Positions 15,713 to 23,016 of a stretch of DNA of 40,575 bases are shown one piece after another. The stretch is taken from assembly GCA_900772575.1 (NCBI GenBank), contig CAAHEN010000046.1, positions 1 through 40,575 on the forward strand, read 5' to 3'. The stretch comes from Bacteroidaceae bacterium. Its GTDB lineage: Bacteria > Bacteroidota > Bacteroidia > Bacteroidales > Bacteroidaceae. Made by a program: the position numbers and the translations under genes. A model generated the notes under the pieces. The model did no database searches, was not told where the DNA came from, and saw only the letters and a program-made list of their open reading frames with translations. Every line of letters begins with the position of its first letter. Positions within the stretch are counted from its first letter, which is position 1.

Positions 15713-15850
15713 AGTTTGTTGTGGGGACGCTGAAAGCTCTGGGACGGGGCACGTAACATCAGGCGGGGTGTCAGCCCCCGTTTCCCGGCACCGCGCCGCC
15801 CTCGCATTCCCGAGGCGAACGGCGAAAGCCCCGAAACGGGGCGGCGGCAC

Positions 15851-15885
15851 AAAAACTAAAAGGAGCAGCGCCTTAGCGCCACTCC
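15851..15885 (-). terminator. Intrinsic terminator of the DUF3467 gene
   Basis: On the minus strand GGAGTGGCGC-TAAG-GCGCTGCTCC forms a 10-bp stem with two G-T pairs, followed by TTTTAGTTTTT. It lies 40 bp after the DUF3467 stop. Further hairpins (CCTCG/CGAGG near 15800-15817 and GCCCCG-AAA-CGGGGC at 15828-15842) follow and belong to the repeat-rich region. Confidence 0.85.
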
Positions 15886-15924
15886 CCTTAAACTAATTGC
15901 TTACAGATGAATGCGATCTCTCGC

Positions 15925-16251
15925 TCAGGCCTTGCCCTCGGGTATTCCGAAAGGCGTAGCGGTGCGGCCCTCTGCCTGAGGCTCTGCACCCGGCACGTTG
16001 ATCGTGCCGAAAGCCTTCTCATACTTCGAGATGTTGTCCTGAAGGGCGAAGAGCAGGCGCTTGGCGTGCTCAGGAGCCAGGATGATGCGGCTCTTGACAT
16101 TGGCCTTGGGCACACCCGGCAGTACGCGGATGAAATCCAACACCACCTCGGCACTGGAGTGCGTGATGATGGCGAGGTTGGCGTAGATGCCTTCGGCGAC
16201 CTCAGGTGAGAGCTCGATTTTCAGCTGATTGTCGTTGTTCTGATTTTCCAT
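15925..16251 (-). CDS. DUF3467 domain protein
   Basis: This is a small soluble protein of 108 residues without signal peptide or membrane segment. The DUF3467 core is at about 15-85 (YANLAIITHSSAEVVLDFIR, SRIILAPEHAKRLLFALQDN). The family is widespread in Bacteroidetes and its function is not established. The start at 16251 was chosen because the region upstream in frame lies close to the promoter and is not conserved-looking. It is transcribed alone, with a strong promoter at 16323-16353 and a terminator at 15851-15885, and is divergent from the ompA-like gene. Confidence 0.88.
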   Translation of the reverse strand: MENQNNDNQLKIELSPEVAEGIYANLAIITHSSAEVVLDFIRVLPGVPKANVKSRIILAPEHAKRLLFALQDNISKYEKAFGTINVPGAEPQAEGRTATPFGIPEGKA

Positions 16252-16322
16252 TTTGCTGTTGGACTTAGGAGTTATGTTTGAAAAATGTGGTTTGTGCGCG
16301 TCATGCATCGGTAATGCGGCTA

Positions 16323-16353
16323 CAAATTTAGCCTTTTAGGCCGAGCCGCCAAA
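16323..16353 (-). promoter_or_regulatory. Promoter of the DUF3467 gene
   Basis: The minus strand has TTTG, 19 nt, then TAAATTTG, a complete match to the Bacteroidetes housekeeping promoter. It gives a leader of roughly 65 nt. Confidence 0.8.
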
Positions 16354-16525
16354 GGTCAAGCCCTCTTTTTTTGCCCGGCCCGGCAAAAACGGCGAACGCG
16401 ACGGCACCCGGGTTCCTGTGCCGTGGCCGGCACGGCGGTGTGCCACAGCATAATGGCGCCCGGCCACGCTGGCACTTCCCGTGACGACATCCCCCGCCCC
16501 ACCGCCTGAAATAATGGGCGGCACG

Positions 16526-16557
16526 TTTCGCCAACAGGAAAAATAGCCCTAACTTTG
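16526..16557 (+). promoter_or_regulatory. Promoter of the ompA-like gene
   Basis: TTTC (16526-16529), 20 nt, then TAACTTTG (16550-16557) lies 90 bp before the ATG. It is divergent from the DUF3467 promoter with about 170 bp between them; that interval holds GC-rich imperfect hairpins but no obvious operator. Confidence 0.7.
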
Positions 16558-16647
16558 CCCGCGAAAGCGGCCCCGCCAGCGACATGCCGACGGCGGGCCG
16601 CAATGCCTGCCCGCTTCCACATTGCAAACAAAACTCTCACACCAAGC

Positions 16648-17877
16648 ATGAAACAACTCTTTACCCTACTCGTCGCCAGTACGGCCGCGCTGGCCGCCGG
16701 CGCACAGTCCTATGAGGGCCACAAGCTCTCCGACAACTGGTCCGCCGGCATCAGTGCCGGTGCCGCCACACCGGCGCGCGGCAGCTACTTCGGCGACACC
16801 CGCGGCGTCATCGGCGCCGAACTGGCCAAGGACATCACGCCGGTGATCGGCGTGGGCCTCTCGACGACAGCCGGATTCAACACCACAGGCAGCCACACTG
16901 CCGTGGACAACCTGAACACGATGCTGCTCGGCAAGGTCAACCTCTCCAACCTCTTCTTCGGCTATCCGGGCCGCACGCGCTACCTCATCTCCAAAGACAA
17001 GGTGGGGCAACCCCGCGCCTTCGAGGTGGTCGGCGTGGCGGGCATCGGCTTCAACCACTTCTTCGGCAGCGCCCCGCGCTATGCCGTGGCCACGGGCAAC
17101 GCGCTGAGTTCCAAATTCGGTCTTGACCTCAACTATAACATAGGCAAGCAACGCGCCTGGACGGTCAGCCTGCGCCCGGCCATCACCTACAGTCTGGAGG
17201 GTGGCCGCGAGCAGACCGAGGTGCAGTACAACCTCAACAACGCGGCCATCGAACTGACGGCAGGCGTCGTCTACCACTTCAAGTCGAGCAACAGCCGGCG
17301 CCACTTCACCTACGTGCGCCCCTACGACCAGGCGGAAGTGGACGGCCTCAACGCCAAGGTCAACGACCTCCGCGCCGACCTGGACAAGACGAAGAAGGCC
17401 CTGCGCAACAGCGAGAGCGAACTGCGCCGCACGCAGCAGAAGCTCAACGACGCCCGTGCCGAGCGCCCCGTGCCGACCGCCACAAAAAGCTGTTGCAAGG
17501 CGGGCAAGGGCTGCTGCAAGAAGAAGCAGGCCGCCAAAGCCGACGGCAAGAAGCAGGTGCTGGAATCCGTCATCACCTTCGGCCAGGGATCTGCCACCCC
17601 CGACGCCGCGCAGCAGGCCAACGTGAAGCGCCTCGCCACCTACCTGCGCGAGCACAGCGCGACGACTGTCGTCATCAAGGGTTACGCCTCACCCGAGGGC
17701 AACGCCGAAGCCAACGCCCGGTTGTCCGAGCGCCGCGCCGCCGCCGTGCGCGACCTGCTCGTCAAGCGGCACGGCATCGCCGCCAGCCGCATCAAGACCG
17801 AGGGACTGGGTGTCGGCGACCTCTATCCCGAAAAGAACTGGAACCGCGTCAGTATCTGCGCCGTCTACGGCAACTGA
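16648..17877 (+). CDS. OmpA-family outer-membrane protein with cysteine-rich linker
   Basis: The protein has 409 residues. A signal peptide (KQLFTLLVASTAALAAGAQ) is followed by an eight-strand-type beta-barrel domain (about 25-225), a predicted coiled-coil (about 235-275, LNAKVNDLRADLDKTKKALR), a lysine/cysteine-rich linker with two vicinal cysteine pairs (SCCKAGKGCCKKK, about 284-296) and a C-terminal OmpA peptidoglycan-binding domain (about 300-405, VVIKGYASPEGNAEANARLS, NWNRVSICAVY). It should tie the outer membrane to peptidoglycan. The CC-x4-CC cluster in a periplasmic linker is unusual and could form disulfides or bind metal. ATG 16648 starts the signal peptide. The gene is monocistronic. 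Confidence 0.9.
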   Translation: MKQLFTLLVASTAALAAGAQSYEGHKLSDNWSAGISAGAATPARGSYFGDTRGVIGAELAKDITPVIGVGLSTTAGFNTTGSHTAVDNLNTMLLGKVNLSNLFFGYPGRTRYLISKDKVGQPRAFEVVGVAGIGFNHFFGSAPRYAVATGNALSSKFGLDLNYNIGKQRAWTVSLRPAITYSLEGGREQTEVQYNLNNAAIELTAGVVYHFKSSNSRRHFTYVRPYDQAEVDGLNAKVNDLRADLDKTKKALRNSESELRRTQQKLNDARAERPVPTATKSCCKAGKGCCKKKQAAKADGKKQVLESVITFGQGSATPDAAQQANVKRLATYLREHSATTVVIKGYASPEGNAEANARLSERRAAAVRDLLVKRHGIAASRIKTEGLGVGDLYPEKNWNRVSICAVYGN

Positions 17878-17927
17878 CCGCCCCACCCCATCGCCCCGGC
17901 ACAACTGGCCAGGGCACACCTGTCACA

Positions 17928-17965
17928 GACGCCACCCCGCAGCCACGCTGCCGCAGGGTGGCGTC
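17928..17965 (+). terminator. Hairpin after the ompA-like gene
   Basis: GACGCCACCC pairs with GGGTGGCGTC, and the loop holds a nested GCAGC/GCTGC stem. It lies 50 bp past the stop. No T-tract follows, so it is either a non-canonical terminator or a 3' protective hairpin. The remainder of the gap up to 18124 shows nothing else. Confidence 0.5.
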
Positions 17966-18124
17966 CGCGCGTCCGGAGGGGGCGACGGGACGAGCGCGGG
18001 GAAAGTAAGGCTTCCACCGCACCGCCCACTCATGGACACCAGCTTCCGGACTGGGCAAAAGGGCCTACGGACAAACTCGTCACGCCCCACGACGCCTTCC
18101 GACGGCAAAAAACTGCGGTTTCGC

Positions 18125-18155
18125 TTTGCGTTTCGGCCGCCAAGCGTTAACTTTG
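18125..18155 (+). promoter_or_regulatory. Promoter of carboxynorspermidine dehydrogenase gene
   Basis: TTTG (18125-18128), 19 nt, then TAACTTTG (18148-18155): an ideal Bacteroidetes promoter 42 bp before the ATG. Confidence 0.8.
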
Positions 18156-18197
18156 TAGGCACAAGACACACCACAACCTCAATCAATCTGTTTCCAA

Positions 18198-19391
18198 ATG
18201 GGAAAAGTACTCATCATCGGCGCCGGCGGCGTAGCCACAGTGGCCGCACACAAGGTGGCCAAGAACACCGACGTCTTCAGCGAGATCATGATTGCCAGCC
18301 GCACAAAGTCCAAGTGCGACGCCATCGCCAAGGCCATCGGCCGCAGTGACATCAAGACGGCACAGGTCGACGCCGACAGCGTTGAGCAGCTCGTCGACCT
18401 GCTCAACGGCTTCAAGCCCGATCTGGTCATGAACCTCGCCCTGCCCTACCAGGACCTGACCATCATGGAGGCCTGCCTGCAGACGGGCTGCTCCTATCTC
18501 GACACGGCCAACTATGAGCCGAAGGACGAGGCCCACTTCGAATACTCCTGGCAGTGGGCCTACAAGGACCGTTTCGAGAAAGCCGGCCTGACGGCCATCC
18601 TCGGCTGCGGCTTTGACCCGGGCGTGACGAGTATCTTCACTGCCTATGCCGCCAAGCACCACTTCGACGAGATCCAGTATCTCGATATCGTGGACTGCAA
18701 CGCCGGAGACCACCACAAGGCCTTCGCCACCAACTTCAACCCGGAGATCAACATCCGCGAAATCACGCAGAAAGGCCTCTACTGGGAGAACGGCAAGTGG
18801 GTGGAGACGGCGCCGCTGGAAATACACAAGCCGCTGACCTATCCCGGAATCGGCCCGCGCGAGAGCTACCTGCTCCACCACGAGGAGATAGAGAGTCTGG
18901 TCAAGAACTACCCAACCATCAAGCGCGCCCGCTTCTGGATGACCTTCGGGCAGGAGTACCTGACCCACCTGCGCGTCATCCAGAACATCGGCATGGCATC
19001 CATCAAGCCCATCAACTATGAGGGCCACGAGATCGTGCCCCTGCAGTTTCTCAAGGCCGTGCTGCCCAACCCGCAGGAACTGGGCGAGAACTATGAGGGC
19101 CAGACGAGCATCGGCTGCCGCATTCGCGGCCTGAAGGGCGGCAAGGAGCACACCTACTATGTCTACAACAACTGCTCACACCGCGCCGCCTACGAGGAGA
19201 CGGGCATGCAGGGCGTCAGCTACACCACGGGCGTCCCGGCCTGTATCGGCGCGCGCCTCTTCATGCAGGGCCTCTGGAAACGCCCCGGCGTGTGGAACGT
19301 CGAGGAGTTCGACCCGGATCCCTTCATGGACGAACTGAACAAGCAGGGACTGCCCTGGCACGAGATTTTCGACGGTGACCTGGAGCTCTGA
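18198..19391 (+). CDS. Carboxynorspermidine dehydrogenase (saccharopine dehydrogenase family)
   Basis: This 397-residue enzyme has an N-terminal Rossmann fold (VLIIGAGGVATVAAHKVAKN) and the family motifs GCSYLDTANYEPKDEAHFEY and GCGFDPGVTSIFTAYA. In Bacteroidetes this subfamily condenses and reduces putrescine or diaminopropane with aspartate semialdehyde to carboxyspermidine or carboxynorspermidine, the alternative route to spermidine. Annotation as saccharopine dehydrogenase (lysine metabolism) is a common mislabel of the same family. The decarboxylase partner nspC is not in the window. The ATG is fixed by the promoter 42 bp upstream. It converges on the PurF-like gene, sharing the 19417-19462 terminator. 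Confidence 0.88.
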   Translation: MGKVLIIGAGGVATVAAHKVAKNTDVFSEIMIASRTKSKCDAIAKAIGRSDIKTAQVDADSVEQLVDLLNGFKPDLVMNLALPYQDLTIMEACLQTGCSYLDTANYEPKDEAHFEYSWQWAYKDRFEKAGLTAILGCGFDPGVTSIFTAYAAKHHFDEIQYLDIVDCNAGDHHKAFATNFNPEINIREITQKGLYWENGKWVETAPLEIHKPLTYPGIGPRESYLLHHEEIESLVKNYPTIKRARFWMTFGQEYLTHLRVIQNIGMASIKPINYEGHEIVPLQFLKAVLPNPQELGENYEGQTSIGCRIRGLKGGKEHTYYVYNNCSHRAAYEETGMQGVSYTTGVPACIGARLFMQGLWKRPGVWNVEEFDPDPFMDELNKQGLPWHEIFDGDLEL

Positions 19392-19416
19392 GCCCAGCTC
19401 CACCGACCATAACAAC

Positions 19417-19462
19417 GCCATGAGAGGGGGCATGCCAAGACCGGCATGCCCCCTCTCACGGC
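19417..19462. terminator. Bidirectional terminator hairpin between convergent genes
   Basis: A 15-bp perfect stem (GAGAGGGGGCATGCC with its complement) around a 6-nt loop continues outward with T-A and, past one mismatch, GCC/GGC. It separates the carboxynorspermidine dehydrogenase gene (+) from the PurF-like gene (-). T-tracts are weak on both sides. Confidence 0.75.
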
Positions 19463-19495
19463 ATTATGGGGTCACACATACAAGAGAAACGGCTG

Positions 19496-20908
19496 TTAGA
19501 AACAGCCGGTGCCATCAAAGCAATGGGTGCAGAGCTGGCACTTCGGCAGGCCGATGGCCCGGACGAGGGTCTCGAGCTTGTTGAAGCGCAGCGAGGTCAG
19601 GCCCAGGCGCTCACGGATGATCCCGACCATGCGGCGGTATTCCGGTGAATCGGTCGTGGCATAGCGCTCCAAGTGCCTGTCGGCGTCGCCCTCCAGTTCC
19701 CTGATGATGCGACGTGTGATGAGTTCCATGTCACTCTTGGAGGAGGTGAAGGCGATGAAGGGGCAGCCGTAGATGAGTGGCGGGCAGGCAATGCGCATGT
19801 GCACCTCGCGCGCGCCGTCGTCGAAGAGCACCCGCACGTTGTCCCGGAGCTGCGTGCCGCGCACGATGGAGTCGTCGCAGAAGAGCACGCGGCGCCCGCT
19901 GAGCACGGCACGGTTGGGAATGAGCTTCATCTTGGCCACAAGCGAGCGCATCTCCTGGTTGGGCGGGGTGAAGCTGCGCGGCCAGGTGGGCGTGTACTTG
20001 GAGATGGCACGGCGATAAGGGCGGCCCATGCCGGCGGAATAGCCAAGGGCCATGCCGACGCCCGAGTCGGGGATGCCGCAGACGCAGTCGACCTCAGTGT
20101 CGTCCTCGCTGCCCATGATGCGACCGCTCTCATAGCGCACTTCCTCGACATTGCGGCCCTCGTAGGTCGACGTGGGGAAACCATAGTAGACCCAGAGGAA
20201 GGAGCACACCTGCATTCTGTCGCCGGGCGCCCGCAACTGTTCGGCGCCGTCGGGGCGCAGGCGGACTATCTCACCTGGACCGAGAAAGCGCTCGATGCGG
20301 TAGTCTAGGTTGGCGAAGGCCGACGACTCGCTCGTGGCGGCCATGGCGCCGTCCTTGCGGCCGACGACGATGGGCGTGCGGCCCAGGCGGTCGCGGGCGG
20401 CGATGATGCCGTCTTCCGTCAGCAGCAAGAGCGAGCAGGAGCCACGGACACTGCGGAAGACGTGCTCGATACCCTCCTCGAACGTGCGTCCCTGAATGAT
20501 GAGCAGGGCGATGACCTCTGTCGGGTTGGTGCGGCCTGAGGAGAGTTCGGCGAAGTGCATGTTGCGGGCCAGGAGACTGTCGGTCAGTTCGTCGATGTTG
20601 TCGATCTTGGCCACGGTGACGATGGCAAAGCGCCCCAGGTGCGAGTTGATGACAAGGGGCTGCGCGTCGGTATCACTGATGACGCCGATGCCCGAGGTAC
20701 AGCCGTCGAAGCGGTCGAGCACGGGTTCGAACTTGGTGCGGAAATACGAGTTCTCAAGATTGTGGATAGAACGGACGAAGCCTTGCTCCCCTGGGTGATA
20801 AGCGGCCATGCCGCCACGCCGCGTGCCGAGGTGTGAGTTGTAGTCTGTTCCGTAGAACAGGTCGGCGACGCAGCTGGCCTGCGCGACTGTGCCAAAGAAT
20901 CCTCCCAT
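19496..20908 (-). CDS. PurF-like amidophosphoribosyltransferase paralogue lacking the nucleophile Cys
   Basis: This is a class II glutamine amidotransferase plus PRTase protein of 470 residues, with the layout of glutamine-PRPP amidotransferase, the first step of purine synthesis. The N-terminus reads MGGFFGTVAQ where active PurF enzymes have Cys immediately after the initiator Met or propeptide. The rest of the glutaminase fold is present (YNSHLGTRRGGMAAY, INSHLGRFAIVTVAK, RDRLGRTPIVVGRKDG). The PRPP loop VLFCDDSIVRGTQ (about 356-368) is intact, and the C-terminal cysteine cluster PKCQLCTHCFDGTGC resembles the Fe-S ligands of Bacillus-type PurF. It is therefore either ammonia-dependent or non-catalytic in its glutaminase half. 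ATG 20908 was chosen because the family sequence begins exactly there; the frame extends further upstream without homology. Confidence 0.88.
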   Translation of the reverse strand: MGGFFGTVAQASCVADLFYGTDYNSHLGTRRGGMAAYHPGEQGFVRSIHNLENSYFRTKFEPVLDRFDGCTSGIGVISDTDAQPLVINSHLGRFAIVTVAKIDNIDELTDSLLARNMHFAELSSGRTNPTEVIALLIIQGRTFEEGIEHVFRSVRGSCSLLLLTEDGIIAARDRLGRTPIVVGRKDGAMAATSESSAFANLDYRIERFLGPGEIVRLRPDGAEQLRAPGDRMQVCSFLWVYYGFPTSTYEGRNVEEVRYESGRIMGSEDDTEVDCVCGIPDSGVGMALGYSAGMGRPYRRAISKYTPTWPRSFTPPNQEMRSLVAKMKLIPNRAVLSGRRVLFCDDSIVRGTQLRDNVRVLFDDGAREVHMRIACPPLIYGCPFIAFTSSKSDMELITRRIIRELEGDADRHLERYATTDSPEYRRMVGIIRERLGLTSLRFNKLETLVRAIGLPKCQLCTHCFDGTGCF

Positions 20909-21010
20909 AGCTGTCTGGTGTGAGTCGTGGAATGGTGGTGATATACGTGTGTAGCGGGTAAGTGGGTCGTGGCAGCGGCGGCGTCTAGCCTTGCCGCCGG
21001 CTTCACTTCG

Positions 21011-21018
21011 CAAAAATA
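21011..21018 (-). promoter_or_regulatory. Promoter -7 box of the PurF-like gene
   Basis: The minus strand reads TATTTTTG, fitting TAnnTTTG, about 105 bp before the ATG. No -33 box is clear. The leader contains a GGCGGC/GCCGCC hairpin at about 20977-20998 whose role is unknown. Confidence 0.45.
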
Positions 21019-21088
21019 CAACAATTATCCGACGTGCGGGCAGCGCGGCACACACTTTCGGCGGGCGCCGCCGCCGCGTTGGGGCACA

Positions 21089-21118
21089 ATAAAAGGGAAG
21101 CTGCCGGAACAACTTCCC
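21089..21118 (-). terminator. Intrinsic terminator of the second ECF operon
   Basis: GGGAAG pairs with CTTCCC (plus one T-G pair) around a 12-nt interior, followed on the minus strand by TTTTATT. It lies 190 bp past the DUF4252 stop; the stretch 21119-21309 between them shows no gene and no clear further signal. Confidence 0.65.
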
Positions 21119-21309
21119 TAATATCTTGAGTGGCTATCCCGCCGGACGAGCCTTGTGCAAGAGAACTGAAACCTGGTCGTAGAGAGCGGTCTCGGCTTGT
21201 TTGTTTTAAAAAGCAAGTGACGTTTTCACCTTTTGCCTCGCCGCGATTCGGCTCAGCGGATATGTTGTAGCGATGTTTTCTTTTGTCAGTGCGCCAGCGC
21301 CAGCGTTTC

Positions 21310-21789
21310 CTAGATGCTGAGAATCTGTCTGATGATGTCGTCGGACATGTTGCCCGTGAGGTCTATGAGGTAGAACGTGTGCGGGTCTTTGATGCGGATG
21401 ACGACGAGCTCAACGAGCTGGTTGCCGTGACGCCGCGTGTAGACGCTCTGCCCGGCGGCATGGGCGTGGAGCCTGTAGCGCCGCCTGTTCTTGTCCGCCA
21501 GTGCCTCGGCCATGGCGAAGAGGCTCTCGGCCTCGGCGGCCGTCCTTCCGGCGGTGAGAATCCGGATGCTCTTGAGCTGTGCGAGCACGCTGGCGGCGCG
21601 GTCGTTGCTCTCGACATCGTCGAGGCGCAATATGCGTTCCATCATTTGCGGACTGATGGTGCGGAGCTCCAAGTCATAGCGCTCGCCGTAGAGGGTGTTG
21701 AACCGTGCGGCAAAGTCCTGTTCCCGCTGTGCCATCGCCGCAAGGGCGGTGCCTGCGGCCAGCAGCAGGAGGATGAGGAGGCGCTTCAT
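21310..21789 (-). CDS. DUF4252 family protein (second copy)
   Basis: This 159-residue exported protein has a signal peptide (KRLLILLLLAAGTALAAMAQ) and the DUF4252 C-terminal pattern (NQLVELVVIRIKD followed by FYLIDLTGNMSDDIIRQIL). The ATG overlaps the stop of the upstream anti-sigma gene (ATGA), showing translational coupling. It closes a compact operon of ECF sigma, anti-sigma and DUF4252. It shares its type and gene order with the protein at 8952-9488, so DUF4252 proteins are probably functional partners of the sigma system, perhaps sensing or output proteins in the periplasm or outer membrane. Confidence 0.82.
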   Translation of the reverse strand: MKRLLILLLLAAGTALAAMAQREQDFAARFNTLYGERYDLELRTISPQMMERILRLDDVESNDRAASVLAQLKSIRILTAGRTAAEAESLFAMAEALADKNRRRYRLHAHAAGQSVYTRRHGNQLVELVVIRIKDPHTFYLIDLTGNMSDDIIRQILSI

Positions 21790-22325
21790 CAGAGAGCGGG
21801 CTTATGGTAGTGTGAGGCGGCTATGGTGTCGACACGCCCCGTGTCTGACGGCGTGGTGCCGAGCACCTCTTTGAGCTCGCGGATGCTGTTGTCAAGGTTC
21901 TCGTAGGCCTCTCGCGGATTGTCGTAAGAGTCCTTGTAGGCGTCGACGTTGTAGTCCCAGCCGGCAGGTTCCTGCTGGCGGTTGAAGACGTGCTGCGCAC
22001 CCGTGCCGAGCGTCACGACGACGGCCACGACGGCTGCGGCGCGGTAGAGCGGACGGAGACGCGCGGCGAAAGAGACGCGGCGCGCATGCACCTGGCGCGG
22101 ATCGTCGCCGACGCCGGCCAAGCGGCAGAGCCGGCTGTCGAAATCTGCCGACGGCACCCGGGCCTCTCCCTGGCGGTGTTCATACACGAACAAGTCGCGG
22201 TAGCGGGCCAGCGCTGCCGGCACGTCGTCCTGGGCGAAGAAGGCGCGCAGGATTTCCTCTTCCTGCGGCGTCGTCTCGCAGGCCCAGTAGCGGTCGAGGA
22301 GCTGTTCGATGTATTTATAGTCCAT
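21789..22325 (-). CDS. Putative anti-sigma factor of the second ECF operon
   Basis: This 178-residue protein has a cytoplasmic N-terminal part (MDYKYIEQLLDRYWACETTP), a single predicted membrane helix at about 95-115 (AAAVVAVVVTLGTGAQ) and a periplasmic tail. No zinc anti-sigma motif is visible; the call rests on position and topology. Its start overlaps the end of the ECF sigma gene by 11 bp and its stop overlaps the DUF4252 start, so all three are tightly coupled. The N-terminal pattern of the protein at 9741-10187 is similar (short helix, then acidic stretch). Confidence 0.75.
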   Translation of the reverse strand: MDYKYIEQLLDRYWACETTPQEEEILRAFFAQDDVPAALARYRDLFVYEHRQGEARVPSADFDSRLCRLAGVGDDPRQVHARRVSFAARLRPLYRAAAVVAVVVTLGTGAQHVFNRQQEPAGWDYNVDAYKDSYDNPREAYENLDNSIRELKEVLGTTPSDTGRVDTIAASHYHKPAL

Positions 22326-22827
22326 AGTTTTCAATCTTGAGATATTGTTGTCTGACGGCCTGTCGGGCACGGTGGAGGGTCACTTTGACATTGTCCTCGG
22401 TGATGCCCATGATGTCGGCCACTTCACGATAGGTCTTCCCCTCGATGTCGCGCAACTGCATGACGGTGCGTTGCTGTTCGGGCAAGCGGCTGAAGATGTC
22501 GTGGACACGCGCCATGCGTTCGTCGCGCTCCAGCCGCTCATGCGGCCCGGGGGCTGTGTCGGGGGCGTCGGTGCCGCTCTCCTCGATGGAGAGGTTGGCC
22601 GCCTCGCTGCGCCGGCTGCGGTCGAGGGCGAGGTGACGCCCGACGGTGAGCACATAGGCCTCGAGCGAATCGATATGGCCGAGACTGTCGCGCTTCTCCC
22701 AGACGCGGAGGAGCGCGTCTTGGGTGACGTCTTCGGCCTCTGCCGTATCGAGGGTGATACGGAGTGCCAGCCGGAAGAGCTTGTCCTTCAACGGCAGTAA
22801 GTCGTATCTGAAGTCGATCGGTCTCAT
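22315..22827 (-). CDS. ECF-type RNA polymerase sigma factor (second)
   Basis: The 170 residues comprise region 2 (about 10-80, LDTAEAEDVTQDALLRVWEK) and region 4 (about 110-160, LPEQQRTVMQLRDIEGKTYR, ITEDNVKVTLHRARQAVRQQ). It heads an overlapping operon with a membrane anti-sigma and a DUF4252 protein. The ATG at 22827 lies only about 16 nt after the -10 box of a candidate ECF promoter (22844-22868), consistent with autoregulation and a very short leader. Confidence 0.93.
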   Translation of the reverse strand: MRPIDFRYDLLPLKDKLFRLALRITLDTAEAEDVTQDALLRVWEKRDSLGHIDSLEAYVLTVGRHLALDRSRRSEAANLSIEESGTDAPDTAPGPHERLERDERMARVHDIFSRLPEQQRTVMQLRDIEGKTYREVADIMGITEDNVKVTLHRARQAVRQQYLKIENYGL

Positions 22828-22843
22828 TGCGCTCTATATATAT

Positions 22844-22868
22844 GACGGGTGAACGGGGGAAAAGTTAC
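22844..22868 (-). promoter_or_regulatory. Candidate autoregulatory ECF promoter
   Basis: The minus strand has GTAAC, 16 nt, CGTC, followed by ATATATATAG, resembling the AAC / CGTC boxes typical of many ECF promoters. The matching site of the other ECF unit is at 10851-10876 with the same 16-nt spacing. Nothing resembling TAnnTTTG lies nearby. Confidence 0.6.
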
Positions 22869-22934
22869 AGCCGCAGCTGCATTTTTTTGCGAGAAAACCG
22901 CCAACAAGCTCATTTCCAGACTGTCGGTTCTGGT

Positions 22935-22970
22935 AAAAAAATGCGGCCACACGTGGGAACGCGGGTCGCA
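22935..22970 (-). terminator. Terminator of the acetyltransferase-parE-coaD-S41 operon
   Basis: On the minus strand an imperfect stem (TGCGACC with GGCCGCA, continuing CGCG/CGTG) is followed by seven T. It lies 46 bp past the S41 protease stop. A second copy of GCATTTTTTT in inverted orientation at 22879-22888 could pair with this T-tract across about 45 nt. Confidence 0.6.
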
Positions 22971-23016
22971 CTTGTGCTTGTTGCCGGCGGTCAGGGTCTG
23001 CCTGCATCTCAGTTTT

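Larger units (their letters stand above)
15201..15781. repeat. Inverted arms bracketing the first 341-bp element
   Basis: The left arm 15201-15231 reads ACGGGGG(T)TGACACCCC then GCCTGATGTTATG. The right arm 15751-15781 is its reverse complement except for two transitions and one missing C. The arms lie about 520 bp apart and enclose the tandem repeat and the promoter-bearing element. They could be terminal repeats of a small non-autonomous mobile element or sites for DNA inversion, or simply two members of the palindrome family. The left arm is itself one of the hairpins listed for 15041-15248. Confidence 0.7.

Noticed and set aside
22879..22941. A hairpin from GCATTTTTTT and its inverted copy as a small RNA gene
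   Set aside because: The loop is about 45 nt and A/T pairing is weak; the right half is better explained as the T-tract of the S41 operon terminator.
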